Shown here: positions 41,467 through 53,000 of the stretch, piece by piece
Layout of the letters: the number at the start of each line of letters is the position of its first letter
How positions within the stretch are numbered: the first letter of the stretch is position 1
From: Cellvibrio sp. pealriver
GTDB taxonomy: Bacteria > Pseudomonadota > Gammaproteobacteria > Pseudomonadales > Cellvibrionaceae
DNA: 64,000 nucleotides
Assembly (NCBI RefSeq): GCF_001183545.1
Contig: NZ_KQ236688.1
Location: forward strand, 326,414 to 390,413
Direction of reading: 5' to 3'
Notes under the pieces: model-generated
The model's database searches: none
Told to the model about the DNA's origin: nothing
The model's input: only the letters and a program-made list of their open reading frames with translations
Translations under genes and position numbers: made by a program

Positions 41467-44058
41467 TTATTTATCCTGAGATTGAGCTGCCAGTTTACGG
41501 CAGTGATCAAAGCGCTTCCAAAGTGGCTCGTAAGTATCGTCAGCGACACCACCCAAACCAATCCATTCGACTAACAATGCGTGAAAAGACGATGGCTCGA
41601 AGCGGCTATCGCGCTGACCAAAAGCGACCTGCATTTGTTTGACTTGGTATTCCATGCGGCTTTGTTTATCGCTGTCGGGCGATTCCTGACCGGTAACAAT
41701 TTCAGCGCGTATGCTCAGTGTGCGCAATAGTTCAGCGTTGGCTGCCTGGCTTTCACGTGTCAATTCATTTGCCTTGGCCAAGCGTTGTTGCAGCGCACTG
41801 AGTGTGCCATTCGGCCAGCGTGGTGTGTCGGCCAGTAACTTATCCAATGCCGATTTTTGCACTGCCAATTGCTCTGCCGGTTGTTGTGCCAGTATTGCCA
41901 ATTCATATTGACGTGTTGCATCCAGAGCAGAGAACAAATCTGCCCAACGCTGTTCTTCGGCTTTTGTCTTTGCGGTATTGCGCTGGGTGTTGATGGCGGC
42001 AATGCCTGCATGAAATTTATTGTGCAGTTGCTTGGCTGCTTCTTTTGGAAGTTCCAGATCATTAAATTGAACGGTAATGTTATCGATGTCGGCTTTTGCC
42101 GCCGCAATTGCTTCCAAACTTTGTCCTGCAATAGCGTGCAGTTGTGCAATCAATTGTTCTGCCTGGGCAATAATTGCCTGACGCTGTTCTTTAGCTGCTT
42201 CAAACGCCTGGTTGCGCAGTGCAAACACAGCATCACAATGTTTGCGGAACTCTTGCCACAGCTGCTGATCTTCTTTGTGCCAACTTTTGCCAATCGCTTT
42301 CCATTGAGCTTGCAATTGTTTAACGGTTTCCGTTGCTGAGCGGCTGTCTGTACTGTTTAGCAATAACTGGGCTTGCTCAACCAACGCTTGCTTGGCGTTT
42401 TTGTTCTGCTCATATTCAGCGGTAATTTTATTGAACAATTGTTCCATCAGGTTTTCGAATTCTTTCTGTAGTTCATTGCCGGCTTTACGCGGTACAGGCC
42501 AATAGTTTTGCCATTCGGCGCGTGCAGTTTTCAATGTCTGTTCAACATCTTTCCAGACGGCATTGGCAAAATCGTAACCCTGTAAATATTGTTGCAGTTG
42601 TTTAACCAGCTCGCGGCGCTTTTCCAAATTGTTGTCGCGCTCTGCAGCTTGTGCTTCAAAAAAATCTTTACAGGGTGCGTAAGCAATAGCAGACGCTTGC
42701 TGGAATTGTTGCCATAGTTCGTCATCTTGTTGCTGTACACCTTTGCTCACTTCTTTCCAACTATCTTGTAATTCATGGATTTTGGTGGCGAGTGTTTCAG
42801 GGTTCATACTGCTGTTTGCCAGTGATTGCATTTGCGCAATCAACGCTTCTTTTTTGGGAGTAACGGCGAATTCATGCCAGTCTCCTAGTTTGGCTAGCTG
42901 CGCTTCAAAGTCGTCGATTTTGTTTTGGATTCCTTTCGGAATGTCGGCAAGCTGGCTACGTTTTTCCTGCAGTTCTTTTTGGATTGCGCGCGCTTTACGC
43001 ACAAACCCTTGTTCTGCAGCCCATAGACCCTTGCGTGCAAGTTCACTGAAATCGCGCATTGCATTTTTGGCAGCTTGCTCTGCCTGATGGCGCTGTGCCC
43101 AAAGTGCATCCATTTTTGCTTTGGCTTCAGTTAAGGCTTCGGGCAATTCATCGCCAAGATCTTTGGCAGATTTCATAAGTTGTTGCAACTTCTGCTGGGT
43201 GCTTTTTACCAGATCAGAATCTTCTACTTGTTCCAGTTTTTCAGTCAGCTGTTTAACCGTTCCAGAGGTTTTGATCTGGTCGATCAAATTCAATGTTTGT
43301 TGTTTACGCTGTTCAAATTCTTTGGTGAGTTTTTCCAGCGGTAAATGACGATTCGCAGCCAAACGTACAGCATTGCTTAATTCGTGTATTTTTACTTCAT
43401 AGTTGGCATTCAGCAGATCATCAACATGGCTTGTACTGTAAATATCGGCGGCCAATTTTTTCAAGCTGGAGAGTGCTTCTTCGGCCAGTTGCAGGGCTTG
43501 CTTATCAAGCGCTTGTTTTTCTTCTTCATCTGCAATCGCTTGCGCTTGTGCGTTGATTTTTGCCTCGCAAGCAGCAAGCGCTGCTTGATAGCGGGATTGG
43601 ACAATAATGGAAACCTGCCCAAGATTGTCCCATTCACTTTGCAGTACGTCCAGTTTGGCTTTGAAGAGTGCGTCGGCGTCGAATTGGGCGTGACGTTCAA
43701 TTTTCTCGCAAATACGTTCTGCGCTGGCTTCCAGTTCTGCGATTTTTGCGTCTTCTGCTTTAAATACGTCCAACTTGGTTTTTACGATTTTAAAGACATT
43801 TTTATCTTTGGTTTTTACTACCTTGGCAAGTTGTTCCAATATTTCACGGCTATGAATTTTTTCTGCTGCAGCTTGGCGTAATTGGCTGGTAGCCCCATCG
43901 CTTGCCAACTTGAGTAATTCACTTTCATCGTTGGTTTGCTCAACGACATCCAGCGTAATAACCGGCTTCGGTGCTTTAGGTTCTGCTACCGGAATAGGTG
44001 CTGCCTTGATGGGTTCAACTTTGGGTTTGGCACCAAACAATTTGCGTAATAATTTCAT
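41467..44058 (-). CDS. DUF349-repeat coiled-coil protein
   Basis: This is an 863-residue, mainly helical protein rich in Gln, Glu, Lys and Ala. Several DUF349-like units can be seen, each with a W...F..A....Y.PC/..FF pattern (for example ELWQQFQQASAIAYAPCKDFF and QLWQEFRKHCDAVFALRNQAF). Residues 20-45 are Pro/Ala-rich. There is no membrane segment. Related proteins occur through gammaproteobacteria with no established role. It lies 38 bases after the FAD-linked oxidase gene on the same strand, so the two may form an operon. Confidence 0.8.
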   Translation of the reverse strand: MKLLRKLFGAKPKVEPIKAAPIPVAEPKAPKPVITLDVVEQTNDESELLKLASDGATSQLRQAAAEKIHSREILEQLAKVVKTKDKNVFKIVKTKLDVFKAEDAKIAELEASAERICEKIERHAQFDADALFKAKLDVLQSEWDNLGQVSIIVQSRYQAALAACEAKINAQAQAIADEEEKQALDKQALQLAEEALSSLKKLAADIYSTSHVDDLLNANYEVKIHELSNAVRLAANRHLPLEKLTKEFEQRKQQTLNLIDQIKTSGTVKQLTEKLEQVEDSDLVKSTQQKLQQLMKSAKDLGDELPEALTEAKAKMDALWAQRHQAEQAAKNAMRDFSELARKGLWAAEQGFVRKARAIQKELQEKRSQLADIPKGIQNKIDDFEAQLAKLGDWHEFAVTPKKEALIAQMQSLANSSMNPETLATKIHELQDSWKEVSKGVQQQDDELWQQFQQASAIAYAPCKDFFEAQAAERDNNLEKRRELVKQLQQYLQGYDFANAVWKDVEQTLKTARAEWQNYWPVPRKAGNELQKEFENLMEQLFNKITAEYEQNKNAKQALVEQAQLLLNSTDSRSATETVKQLQAQWKAIGKSWHKEDQQLWQEFRKHCDAVFALRNQAFEAAKEQRQAIIAQAEQLIAQLHAIAGQSLEAIAAAKADIDNITVQFNDLELPKEAAKQLHNKFHAGIAAINTQRNTAKTKAEEQRWADLFSALDATRQYELAILAQQPAEQLAVQKSALDKLLADTPRWPNGTLSALQQRLAKANELTRESQAANAELLRTLSIRAEIVTGQESPDSDKQSRMEYQVKQMQVAFGQRDSRFEPSSFHALLVEWIGLGGVADDTYEPLWKRFDHCRKLAAQSQDK

Positions 44059-44096
44059 AGTCGTGGCTCGTCAGTCAGTGATGGTAGTAATGAGTG

Positions 44097-47000
44097 TTAC
44101 AGAAGTTGTTGCAATAAAATTTGTACCGGGTGCGGCAGCTTTAGGTTATCAATGCGCTTGGTTTGGCTGCGGCAGGAGTAACCGGTGGCAGTTAACTTTC
44201 CACTGTTTGCGGGATTGTTAACAACTTGCGACCAGGAAAGTGAGTAGATTTTTTTGGAGGTTTCCACATTGCTGGTTTCGTGGCCATACGTGCCTGCCAT
44301 GCCGCAGCAACCGGTTTCAATCACATTCAGTTTTTGGCCCAGTGTGTTGAATATGGTCTGCCAATCTTTAATCGAACTTACGGCATTGGTTTTTTCGGTG
44401 CAGTGCGCAAGCAGTGAAAAATCGGCGCTTTTGAACTCGCGTGTTTTTTCGCTGAGCTGCTCGCTTTGTTTGGCCAGCCATTCCTGTATTAGTTGCACTT
44501 TGGGTGCGTTATCGCCTAATACTTTTTTATATTCCGCGCGGTAAGCCAACGTCATTGCGGGCTCTATACCAACTAATGGAATTCCCGAAGAGGCAAGACC
44601 GTTCAATTGTGTTGCATTTGCATCGGCGGCTTTGGCAAACGCTTTTAAAAAGCCGTGGACTTGTAAAGGCTTTCCATTCGGTTTAAAGGGGGCGAGCAGG
44701 GGAACAAAGCCCAGTTTTTTAAGCAGTGTCAATGTATCAATCACCAACGGTGTTTCAAAATAACTGGTGAAGGCATCTTGCACCAAAATAACTGCGCGGG
44801 ATTTTTCACTGGCAGACAGTTGTGCGATGTTTTCAAGGGTGGCGTAATTTACATCGAGCTTTTGCGCTGCAGTGTGTAAGTTGATACCGGTTAACAGCGG
44901 GCTGTCTACCATACCGATAAAGCGCGCCATAAAGCGTTGCATAAATTGCGGCTTCATCACCAGGTTGTATGCCCAAGGCATTTTAGCGAGTGTAGGAATC
45001 ATAAATTCCAGACCGCCGATGAAATAATCTTTTAACGGACGCAAGTAGCGGCTGTAATAAAGCTCCAAAAATTTTGCGCGAAATTCTGGCACATCCACTT
45101 TGATAGGACACTGACCAACGCAGGACTTGCACGCAAGACAGCCCATCATGGAATCGTGTACTTCATGAGAGAAATCATATTCGCCCTTGCGCTTACCGAG
45201 CGTATTGATTACACGTGCAGGTAAGCCAAACACAAAGCTGGCGCGCTTGAGTTTTTTACTTTCTTCTACTGCGTTAACGCCGCGTTCACTCATTTGTTTG
45301 AGCCATTCACGCATTAATGATGCACGGCCTTTCGGTGAATGTTTGCGTTCGCGTGTGCCTTTCCAGCTCGGGCACATAGCATCATTCGGATTCCAGTTGT
45401 AGCAGAGGCCATTGCCATTGCAGTGCATGCCTTCGCTGTAACCTTCCCATACTTGTACCGGAATTTTTCTATCGATCTGGCCGCGTGTTGGCACACCGTC
45501 AATTTTTAACAATGCGATATCAGCAGATGGTGTCGCAATTTTTCCGGGATTTAATTGGTTGCGCGGGTCAAACGCGGCTTTGATGCGTTGAATTTGTGGA
45601 TAGAGCTCGCCAAAAAATGCCGGCGCATATTCCGAGCGAACGCCCTTGCCGTGTTCACCCCACAGCAGGCCATTGTATTTTTGGGTAAGTGCGACCACTT
45701 TATCGGTAATTACACGCACCATCTTTTCTTGTGCAGGATCTTTCATGTTGAGCGCCGGGCGCACATGCAAAACACCTGCGTCTACATGGCCGAACATGCC
45801 ATAGGTTAGTTTGTGCTCATCCAACACTGCGCGGAATTCAAAAATAAAATCCGCCAGGTTTTCCGGTGGTACAGCGGTGTCTTCAACAAACGGAACCGGG
45901 CGGATTTCTCCTTCGACGTTACCGAGTAGTCCCACGGCTTTTTTGCGCATTCCCCAGATTTTATTGACCGCATCATTACCCCATGCGATGGAGTAACTAA
46001 TGCGCCCTGTGCTGCTGTCTTGCGCTGCTTGGTCTAATAAATCAGTCAGTTTTTTTACATCTGCTTTGAGTGCATCATCGGAATCAGCCGTGTATTCAAC
46101 CAGATTGATTCCCTGGATTTTTTCACCGCTTTCCGGTGCAGGGAAAAATTCAGACACGCTATGCCATACGATATCGTTCATCGCCAGATTCAATACTTTT
46201 GAATCGACGGTTTCGATAGAGGTTGGATCGGCTTTCATGAGTTGCGTGGCATCGCGCAGCGCGACGTTGAAATCGCGATAATTCACATTAATCAGCGCAC
46301 TACATTTTGGAATAGGCAATAAATTGATTTTCGCCTCGGTGATAAAACCGAGCGTGCCTTCACTGCCGCACAAAATATTGTTGAGATTGAATCGCCCCTG
46401 TTCATCGCGGATATGTGCCAGGTCGTAGCCGGTGAGGCAGCGATTTAATTTGGGAAACTTTTGTTCAATAAGCGCATGATGCTCACGTTGGATCGCATCA
46501 ATAACGCGGTGCACTTCGCCCACGCGGTCTTCGCGCCGCCATAAATCTTCCAGCGTCTTTTCATCAATTGCGGACGATGTCCATTCGGTGCCATCGAGCA
46601 GTACGGTTGTTAATTCCAATACGTGATCGCGGGTTTTTCCATAGCGACAAGAGCCTTGGCCTGATGCATCGGTATTGATCATGCCGCCGATGGTCGCGCG
46701 ATTGCTGGTGGAAAGCTCCGGAGCAAAAAATAATCCGTGCGGTTTGATCGCCGCATTCAGTTGGTCTTTGACGACACCACATTGAACGCGCACCCAGCGC
46801 TCTTCAACATTGATTTCCAGAATCTGGTTCATGTATTTGGATGTGTCTATTACCAAACCATCGGTCAGCGATTGACCATTGGTACCAGTACCGCCACCGC
46901 GCGGGCTGAGCACGATATTTTGGAATTGCGGTTCCTGGCTGAGTTTGGCAATACGCACCAGATCAGCGGTATCACGCGGGTAGAGCACGCCTTGCGGCAA

Positions 47001-47150
47001 CACTTGATAAATGGAGTTATCGGTCGCTAATACGGTGCGATTGGCATAGTCCGGGTTCAAGTCGCCGCTAAAGCCGGCATCGCGCAGGGCGTTGATGAAG
47101 CTGAGGTAGAGCGATTGGACGGGAGATGTCTGGTCAATACGTGGAATCAT
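44097..47150 (-). CDS. ydiJ: FAD-linked and Fe-S oxidase, YdiJ-like (probable D-2-hydroxyglutarate dehydrogenase)
   Basis: This 1017-residue enzyme (E. coli YdiJ about 1018) joins two modules. Residues 45-560 are a flavin oxidase of the PCMH type with RGGGTGTNGQSL and ATIGGMINTDASGQGS. From about residue 670 come the 4Fe-4S motif CLACKSCVGQCP and a CCG-type domain with ETGCCGMAGTYGHE. YdiJ has been linked to oxidation of D-2-hydroxyglutarate; a related 2-hydroxy acid is possible. Electrons would pass to the respiratory chain. It precedes the DUF349 gene. Confidence 0.85.
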   Translation of the reverse strand: MIPRIDQTSPVQSLYLSFINALRDAGFSGDLNPDYANRTVLATDNSIYQVLPQGVLYPRDTADLVRIAKLSQEPQFQNIVLSPRGGGTGTNGQSLTDGLVIDTSKYMNQILEINVEERWVRVQCGVVKDQLNAAIKPHGLFFAPELSTSNRATIGGMINTDASGQGSCRYGKTRDHVLELTTVLLDGTEWTSSAIDEKTLEDLWRREDRVGEVHRVIDAIQREHHALIEQKFPKLNRCLTGYDLAHIRDEQGRFNLNNILCGSEGTLGFITEAKINLLPIPKCSALINVNYRDFNVALRDATQLMKADPTSIETVDSKVLNLAMNDIVWHSVSEFFPAPESGEKIQGINLVEYTADSDDALKADVKKLTDLLDQAAQDSSTGRISYSIAWGNDAVNKIWGMRKKAVGLLGNVEGEIRPVPFVEDTAVPPENLADFIFEFRAVLDEHKLTYGMFGHVDAGVLHVRPALNMKDPAQEKMVRVITDKVVALTQKYNGLLWGEHGKGVRSEYAPAFFGELYPQIQRIKAAFDPRNQLNPGKIATPSADIALLKIDGVPTRGQIDRKIPVQVWEGYSEGMHCNGNGLCYNWNPNDAMCPSWKGTRERKHSPKGRASLMREWLKQMSERGVNAVEESKKLKRASFVFGLPARVINTLGKRKGEYDFSHEVHDSMMGCLACKSCVGQCPIKVDVPEFRAKFLELYYSRYLRPLKDYFIGGLEFMIPTLAKMPWAYNLVMKPQFMQRFMARFIGMVDSPLLTGINLHTAAQKLDVNYATLENIAQLSASEKSRAVILVQDAFTSYFETPLVIDTLTLLKKLGFVPLLAPFKPNGKPLQVHGFLKAFAKAADANATQLNGLASSGIPLVGIEPAMTLAYRAEYKKVLGDNAPKVQLIQEWLAKQSEQLSEKTREFKSADFSLLAHCTEKTNAVSSIKDWQTIFNTLGQKLNVIETGCCGMAGTYGHETSNVETSKKIYSLSWSQVVNNPANSGKLTATGYSCRSQTKRIDNLKLPHPVQILLQQLL

Positions 47151-47291
47151 GGGGCGGTCATCGATCGGCTGCTATTTGATAGGTCGCCATTCTACTCCCT
47201 TGCCTTTTCAATGTCCTGATCTTGCAGCTAAAACAAAAACTGCCGCAGAGGCGGCAGTTTGAAATGGAAGCTTGGGAAGTAAGTTGACTGG

Positions 47292-48809
47292 TTAAAGCAC
47301 AGAAATCGCTGTACCTGTTTCCTGGTGAGTGGATGTACTGTTCTGGTTGTCATCACCTGTTTGGCGGGTATTGGCGGACAATCGACTACCTGCACCAGTG
47401 GTTGCAATGCGGAATTCTTCCTGCTGCTGATGCCAAGCAATAATTTTATAGTAGTTAAGAACGTTATCGACAAATTTGACTGGTTCCCAGCCGCGCATAT
47501 AGCCATGTTTGGCGCGGCTGTAATATTGCTGCTTCGATAACAGTGGCATGTATTTGCGCACATCTTCCCACTTGCTTGGGTTACCGCCCATGCGTTCGGT
47601 TAGCACGCGTGCATCTTCCAGGTGGCCAAGCCCTTGGTTGTAGGCCGCGAGGGCAAAGTGCAGACGCTCTTCTTCTTCAATTCGCTCGGGTAAACGCTCC
47701 AATAACATACGCAGGTATTTGGCACCGCCATAAATGCTTTGTTGGGGATTTTCGCGGTCTTTGATACCCACGGCTTTTGCAGTGTTTTTTGTTAGCATCA
47801 TCAGGCCGCGAACCCCGGTATGAGAGCGAGCATCGGCTTTCCAGTGCGACTCCTGATAGCTAATTGCTGCCAGTAATTGCCAGTCAAGATCAAACTTGTC
47901 CGCAGCGAGTTTCATGTCCTCAATCCATTGCGGCAGGCGTTGCTCCAGCCGATAGGTAAAGGCCATGGCTTCGCCGGTGGTGACCTCTTCTATATGGCGA
48001 TCAAAAAATTCTTCGGTCACTTTAGCCAGTGAGCCGTCGGCTTTAATACTGTTCAGGTATTTTTGGGCTGCATCGAACAGGCTGTTGTCTTTTTGTGCCG
48101 GGAATGCCCAGGCTAAAGGTTGTGGGTCGCTTACATCAAACGCCAGACGGGCTTTGGGATAAGAATAACGATTAAGGTCATAGGCGCTGGAGTCGATCAC
48201 GGCATAATCCGCTTCGCCTTTATTGACCATATCCAGCAGATCGATCATTTCGGCGTTTTCCAGTGGCTGCCACTGGAGGTAAGGGAAGTCTTGTCGCAGC
48301 TTGCGCAAACGCGCCCAGTGCGATGGATTGGCAATCACCAGCACTTTCTTGCCCTTGAGGTCTTTAATGCTGGCAGGCATAGGTAGGCGGCTGTTGTAGA
48401 CCAGCTGCTGGGTAATTTGCATAAAAGGCGTGGAAAAGCGCAGTGTAGTATCGGTGCTTTCAAGGGCAGTGAGGCCAGCAGCGGCGAAATCCACTTGCTG
48501 CGCGGCAACGCTATCGAGCATCTGGCCAAGGTTGGGCTGGTCTTCAATGACCAGATTTACGCCGAGCGAATCCGCAAAGCCTTTTACAAGGCTATATTCA
48601 AAACCTGTGAGGCCATTGGAGCCTTCGTAATAAGTAGTAGGGCCGTTGCTTGATAAAATGCGCAACTCGCCTGCTTCCAGCACCTTTTCCAACTGGGTTG
48701 GGGGGGTGCTGCGTACCAGCAAAACACTGCTGGCAAACAATGACGTGCCGACAACAAGGCTCGTCAGGATGGACTTAATCACTAACACTGATGGTTTGCG
48801 AATTTCCAT
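47292..48809 (-). CDS. mltF: Membrane-bound lytic transglycosylase F
   Basis: This enzyme cleaves peptidoglycan glycan strands at the outer membrane. It has 505 residues. A hydrophobic N-terminal stretch (residues 9-32) is followed by a periplasmic binding-protein-like module (45-270) and a family 23 transglycosylase domain with Glu in ISYQESHWKADARS, then GVRGLMMLT and LAAYNQGLGHLEDAR. The C-terminal tail is polar. mltF lies next to divergent purL, an arrangement seen in many gammaproteobacteria. Confidence 0.92.
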   Translation of the reverse strand: MEIRKPSVLVIKSILTSLVVGTSLFASSVLLVRSTPPTQLEKVLEAGELRILSSNGPTTYYEGSNGLTGFEYSLVKGFADSLGVNLVIEDQPNLGQMLDSVAAQQVDFAAAGLTALESTDTTLRFSTPFMQITQQLVYNSRLPMPASIKDLKGKKVLVIANPSHWARLRKLRQDFPYLQWQPLENAEMIDLLDMVNKGEADYAVIDSSAYDLNRYSYPKARLAFDVSDPQPLAWAFPAQKDNSLFDAAQKYLNSIKADGSLAKVTEEFFDRHIEEVTTGEAMAFTYRLEQRLPQWIEDMKLAADKFDLDWQLLAAISYQESHWKADARSHTGVRGLMMLTKNTAKAVGIKDRENPQQSIYGGAKYLRMLLERLPERIEEEERLHFALAAYNQGLGHLEDARVLTERMGGNPSKWEDVRKYMPLLSKQQYYSRAKHGYMRGWEPVKFVDNVLNYYKIIAWHQQQEEFRIATTGAGSRLSANTRQTGDDNQNSTSTHQETGTAISVL

Positions 48810-50069
48810 AAGGGGTTACTCCGGTTGCTGAACTGCAACGCCCGAAAGGGTGTTCTCTTCGTGTGTGCGCATTCATGCCGAATCCAATCCATTAATGACC
48901 CGTGCAAATACCCCGCCATGGTATAGGCACTTTTTTTGTGTGCCTAGCTTGTTTTTTGAGCATATATGGGCTAGCGGTTTTGGCTAAAAAGTGACCTTTT
49001 GGTGTTGGGGCCAGATCTGGTGCGGGATACAGCAGATTTGTGTATATGAAAAGAAGCCGACAAACGGTCGAAAAAAAGTAAAAAAATGTGATTTCAGGCC
49101 TTATTTAAGGTCCAATGTTGCGCACAAAAACGCGCGATTTCGTAAGTTTTTGTAAAAAATCTGCACAAAAATACGGCAAATATTCAGATTTTTTAGTTAT
49201 AAGAACTTATTTGCGTTCGCACGATTAATTTTTTTATCGAATTACTAAAAAGTTATAAGCAGAAACTTGAAGTTTAATTTTAGGGGTATTTATTTTCCGA
49301 TTCGTTTTTCATTCTGTAGAAAAGCGAAAAAATATTATGGATTTTTATTTTTACATGATGATGTAAGCATCGATCAAATGATGCAGAGAAATTTATTATT
49401 TAAAATAACTCTCATGATACTAGATTTTAAAATTCCATTTTTTGTCAGATACGCAATGTTTTTAGCCTGATCCCTTATGATCATCTGGTAATCAAAAAAA
49501 TTATATGTCGTAAATTCATGGGTGTTTTCGTTTGATTTTTTTCGGTTTAACAGGGTAGGTAAATTTTTATGGAAAATCTCACTGCTATTTAAATAGCATT
49601 TTTGTTTTTCATGGACATCATGATTCGTGCTTCAGTTTATTGAGAAAGCTATTTTTCTATTTAATAATTCAGAAAATTTTTCGTTCTTGTTTTTTCTGAA
49701 TAATTGATTTTTTGATACGGTGAAAAAGGCAGAAATTTTATTGTTGCGCTGGCGAATGTCTTTTGAATGCCCGAAGTGAAGATTCTTATCTATACAATCA
49801 ACTGAAGCATCTGGCACTGAGGTTGATGTTCTAGCGTGCAGATACCACTGGTGTTGAAAGCGGGTTTGGTCGGGCGTTTGTTATTGCACGCTATTTGGGA
49901 ATTACTCCGGTGGCACTCAGCCGTATCCGCAAACGCCTTGATATCCAATCAGCAAGCTGGACAGGGTAGGGGAAAAAAGTCTCTCGGGCAGTGCCTAAAT
50001 CCAGTACAATGCGCGCCTCTCTTTTGTCATTAATCCTTTGTTACCACCCATGCCGAGGCTCTTCCCACT
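48810..50069. other. Gene-free 1.26-kb stretch between mltF and purL, strongly AT-rich in the middle
   Basis: The middle part, about 49,050-49,830, is markedly AT-rich against its surroundings. The only frames are short and lack ribosome sites. One hairpin stands out: 14-base arms at 49663-49676 and 49692-49705 with one mismatch, reading AATAATTCAGAAAA on the left. I see no RNA family, insertion sequence or repeat. It may be remnant DNA or a regulatory or structural region. Confidence 0.6.
50005..50017 (+). promoter_or_regulatory. Possible purL -10 element with GC discriminator
   Basis: TACAAT is followed by GCGCGCC, the same discriminator as at the tRNA-Arg promoter. No good -35 lies 16-18 bases upstream, so the call is weak. 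The start codon is 60 bases further on. Confidence 0.35.
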
Positions 50070-53000
50070 ATGTTAATCCTGCGTGGCGCTCCCGCTCTTT
50101 CCAGTTTCCGTACCCAAAAACTCCTGTCCAGTCTGCAACAACGCGTTCCTGCGGTGACCGGTGTCAGCTCGGAATTTGTCCACTTTGCCAATGTGTCTTC
50201 CCCCTTGAGTGATGCTCAACAGCAAGTTCTCAAGCAGTTGCTGACCTATGGCCCCAAAGTAGAGCAAGAAGCCAGTCATGATGGTGAGTTATTCCTTGTG
50301 GTTCCTCGCCTCGGTACGATTTCCCCTTGGGCATCCAAGGCCACGGATATTGCCAAAAATACCGGTTTGGAAAATGTGAAGCGCATTGAGCGCGGTATTG
50401 CTTACTATGTGACTGGCGCTGCTGCTGCTGATCGCGCCGCTATTGCTGCCCTGTTACATGACCGCATGGTGGAAACGGTATTTGATAGTTTGGAAGCGGC
50501 AGAACAGTTATTTATCCAACAGCAACCGGCAGCACAAACCTCGGTAGATATCCTCGGCGGTGGTCGTGCCGCTCTGGTAGAGGCGAATAAATCCCTCGGT
50601 TTGGCGCTGGCCGAAGACGAAATCGATTATCTCGTAGAAAGCTTCACCCATTTGGGCCGCAACCCGATCGATGTCGAGTTGATGATGTTTGCCCAAGCCA
50701 ACTCCGAGCACTGCCGCCATAAAATCTTCAATGCGTCATGGACTATCGACGGTGAAGAGCAGCAGCGCAGTCTGTTCAAAATGATCAAAAACACCAATGA
50801 AGTGGGCGGTGAAGATGTACTTTCCGCTTATGCCGATAACGCTGCGGTAGTGGTTGGCCACGAAGCAGGGCGCTTCTATCCGAACCCTGAAACCAAAGCC
50901 TACGAATACACCCAACAGCCAATTCATATATTGATGAAGGTGGAAACCCACAACCATCCAACCGCAATTTCTCCGTTCTCGGGTGCAGGTACCGGTGCCG
51001 GTGGTGAAATTCGCGATGAAGGTGCTGTTGGCCGCGGCTCCAAGCCTAAAGTTGGCTTGACCGGTTTCACCGTATCCAACCTGCAGATCCCTGGTTTTGA
51101 GCAGCCCTGGGAACAGAATTACGGTAAACCTAATCGCATCGTGAATGCGCTCGACATCATGATCGAAGGCCCCATTGGCGGTGCGGCGTTTAACAATGAA
51201 TTTGGTCGCCCGAATATTTGCGGTTATTTCCGTACCTTTGAAGAAAACTTTGACGGCGAGCGTCGCGGTTACCACAAGCCAATTATGTTGGCGGGTGGTT
51301 ACGGCAATATCAAAACTGAACATATCGAGAAACCGCCCTTCGGCGCGGGCACCAAGCTTGTTGTTCTCGGTGGCCCGGCGATGTTGATCGGCCTTGGTGG
51401 TGGTGCTGCGTCTTCGATGACTTCCGGTTCTTCCTCTGAAGATCTGGACTTCGCCTCCGTACAACGCCAGAACCCCGAAATGGAGCGTCGCTGTCAGGAA
51501 GTGATCGACGCCTGTTGGCAGTTGGGTGATAAAAACCCCATCGCGTTTATTCACGATGTTGGCGCAGGTGGTCTCTCCAACGCATTTCCTGAGCTGGTAA
51601 AAGACGGCGGCACCGGCGGCAAGTTTGAATTGCGCAATGTACCCAATGATGAGCCGAGCATGAGCCCATTGGCGATTTGGTGTAACGAATCGCAAGAGCG
51701 TTATGTGCTGGCGATTGCGCCGGCAGACCTGCCGCGCTTTGAAGCCATTTGCCAACGCGAGCGCGCGGCTTACGCTGTTGTCGGTGAAGCGACTGACGAA
51801 AAACATTTGTTGGTTAATGACAAACATTTCGATGCAAAACCGGTTGATTTACCAATGTCAGTATTGTTTGGCAAACCGCCAAAAATGCATCGCGTTGCGG
51901 AAAAGCACACTGCAAAAACTAGCGAGTTCAGCACTGCTGGTATTGAATTAAAAGAGGCTGCTGAGCGCGTTCTTAAACACCCAGCGGTAGCGAGCAAAAA
52001 TTTCCTGATCACCATCGGCGACCGTTCGGTAACCGGTATGGTTGCACGCGATCAAATGGTTGGTCCGTGGCAAGTTCCTGTTGCCGATGTTGCGGTAACT
52101 ACCATCAGCTATGACTCCTACGCAGGAGAAGCGATGAGTATGGGCGAGCGCACACCGGTTGCTTTGTTGGATGCGCCAGCATCTGGTCGCATGGCGATTG
52201 CGGAAGCGATTACCAATATCGCCGCAACGCGTATTGCAAAACTGTCTGATGTAAAACTGTCAGCCAACTGGATGTGCGCTGCTGGCCATAAAGGCGAAGA
52301 AGAAAAACTGTATCGCACAGTAGAAGCCGTTGGTATGGAATTGTGCCCGGCACTGGGCATTACGATTCCGGTTGGAAAAGATTCCATGTCCATGCGCACG
52401 GCGTGGAAAGAGGGCGATGAAAACAAAGCGGTAACTGCGCCGCTGTCGTTGGTAATTTCTGCGTTCTCGCCTGTGGTCGATGTGCGTCAAACCTTGACTC
52501 CACAATTGCGTACAGACAAAGGCGATACTGATTTAATTCTGGTTGATCTCGGCAACGGTAAAAACCGCTTGGGCGGTTCTATTCTCGCGCAGGTTTACAA
52601 CCAGCTTGGTCAAACACCTGCGGATCTGGATTCTGCTGAGCAACTCAAAAACTTTTTTAATGCAACGCAAGCAAGTCTTGCTGCCAATGAATTGCTCGCA
52701 TACCACGACCGCTCTGATGGTGGTTTATTCGCGACCATTGCAGAAATGGCTTTCGCTGGTCATACCGGTGTAAGCATTAATTTGGATGGCTTGGGTGAAG
52801 ATGCGCTTGCTGTACTGTTCAGTGAAGAAGCGGGTGCCGTAGTACAAGTTGCGCGTGCGCAATCTGCTGCAGTGCAGAAACGTTTTGCTGATGCGGGATT
52901 AAAAGTCAATGTCATCGGTGGTTTGAACAGCAGCGATTCTTTAAATATCAGCCTGAACGGAAAAGTATTGTTCGATCAACCGCGCGCGCAATTGCAAGCG

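Noticed and set aside
49267..49470. 67-residue frame in the AT-rich block, with the 61-residue frame at 49632-49817
   Set aside because: Short, no ribosome site, composition that simply follows AT-rich DNA.
49926..49940. PurR operator before purL
   Set aside because: Only one half (CGCAAACG) matches the PurR consensus; the other half is absent.
50736..51827. 363-residue reverse-strand frame inside purL
   Set aside because: It is antisense to a well-conserved enzyme region and its product has no recognisable features.
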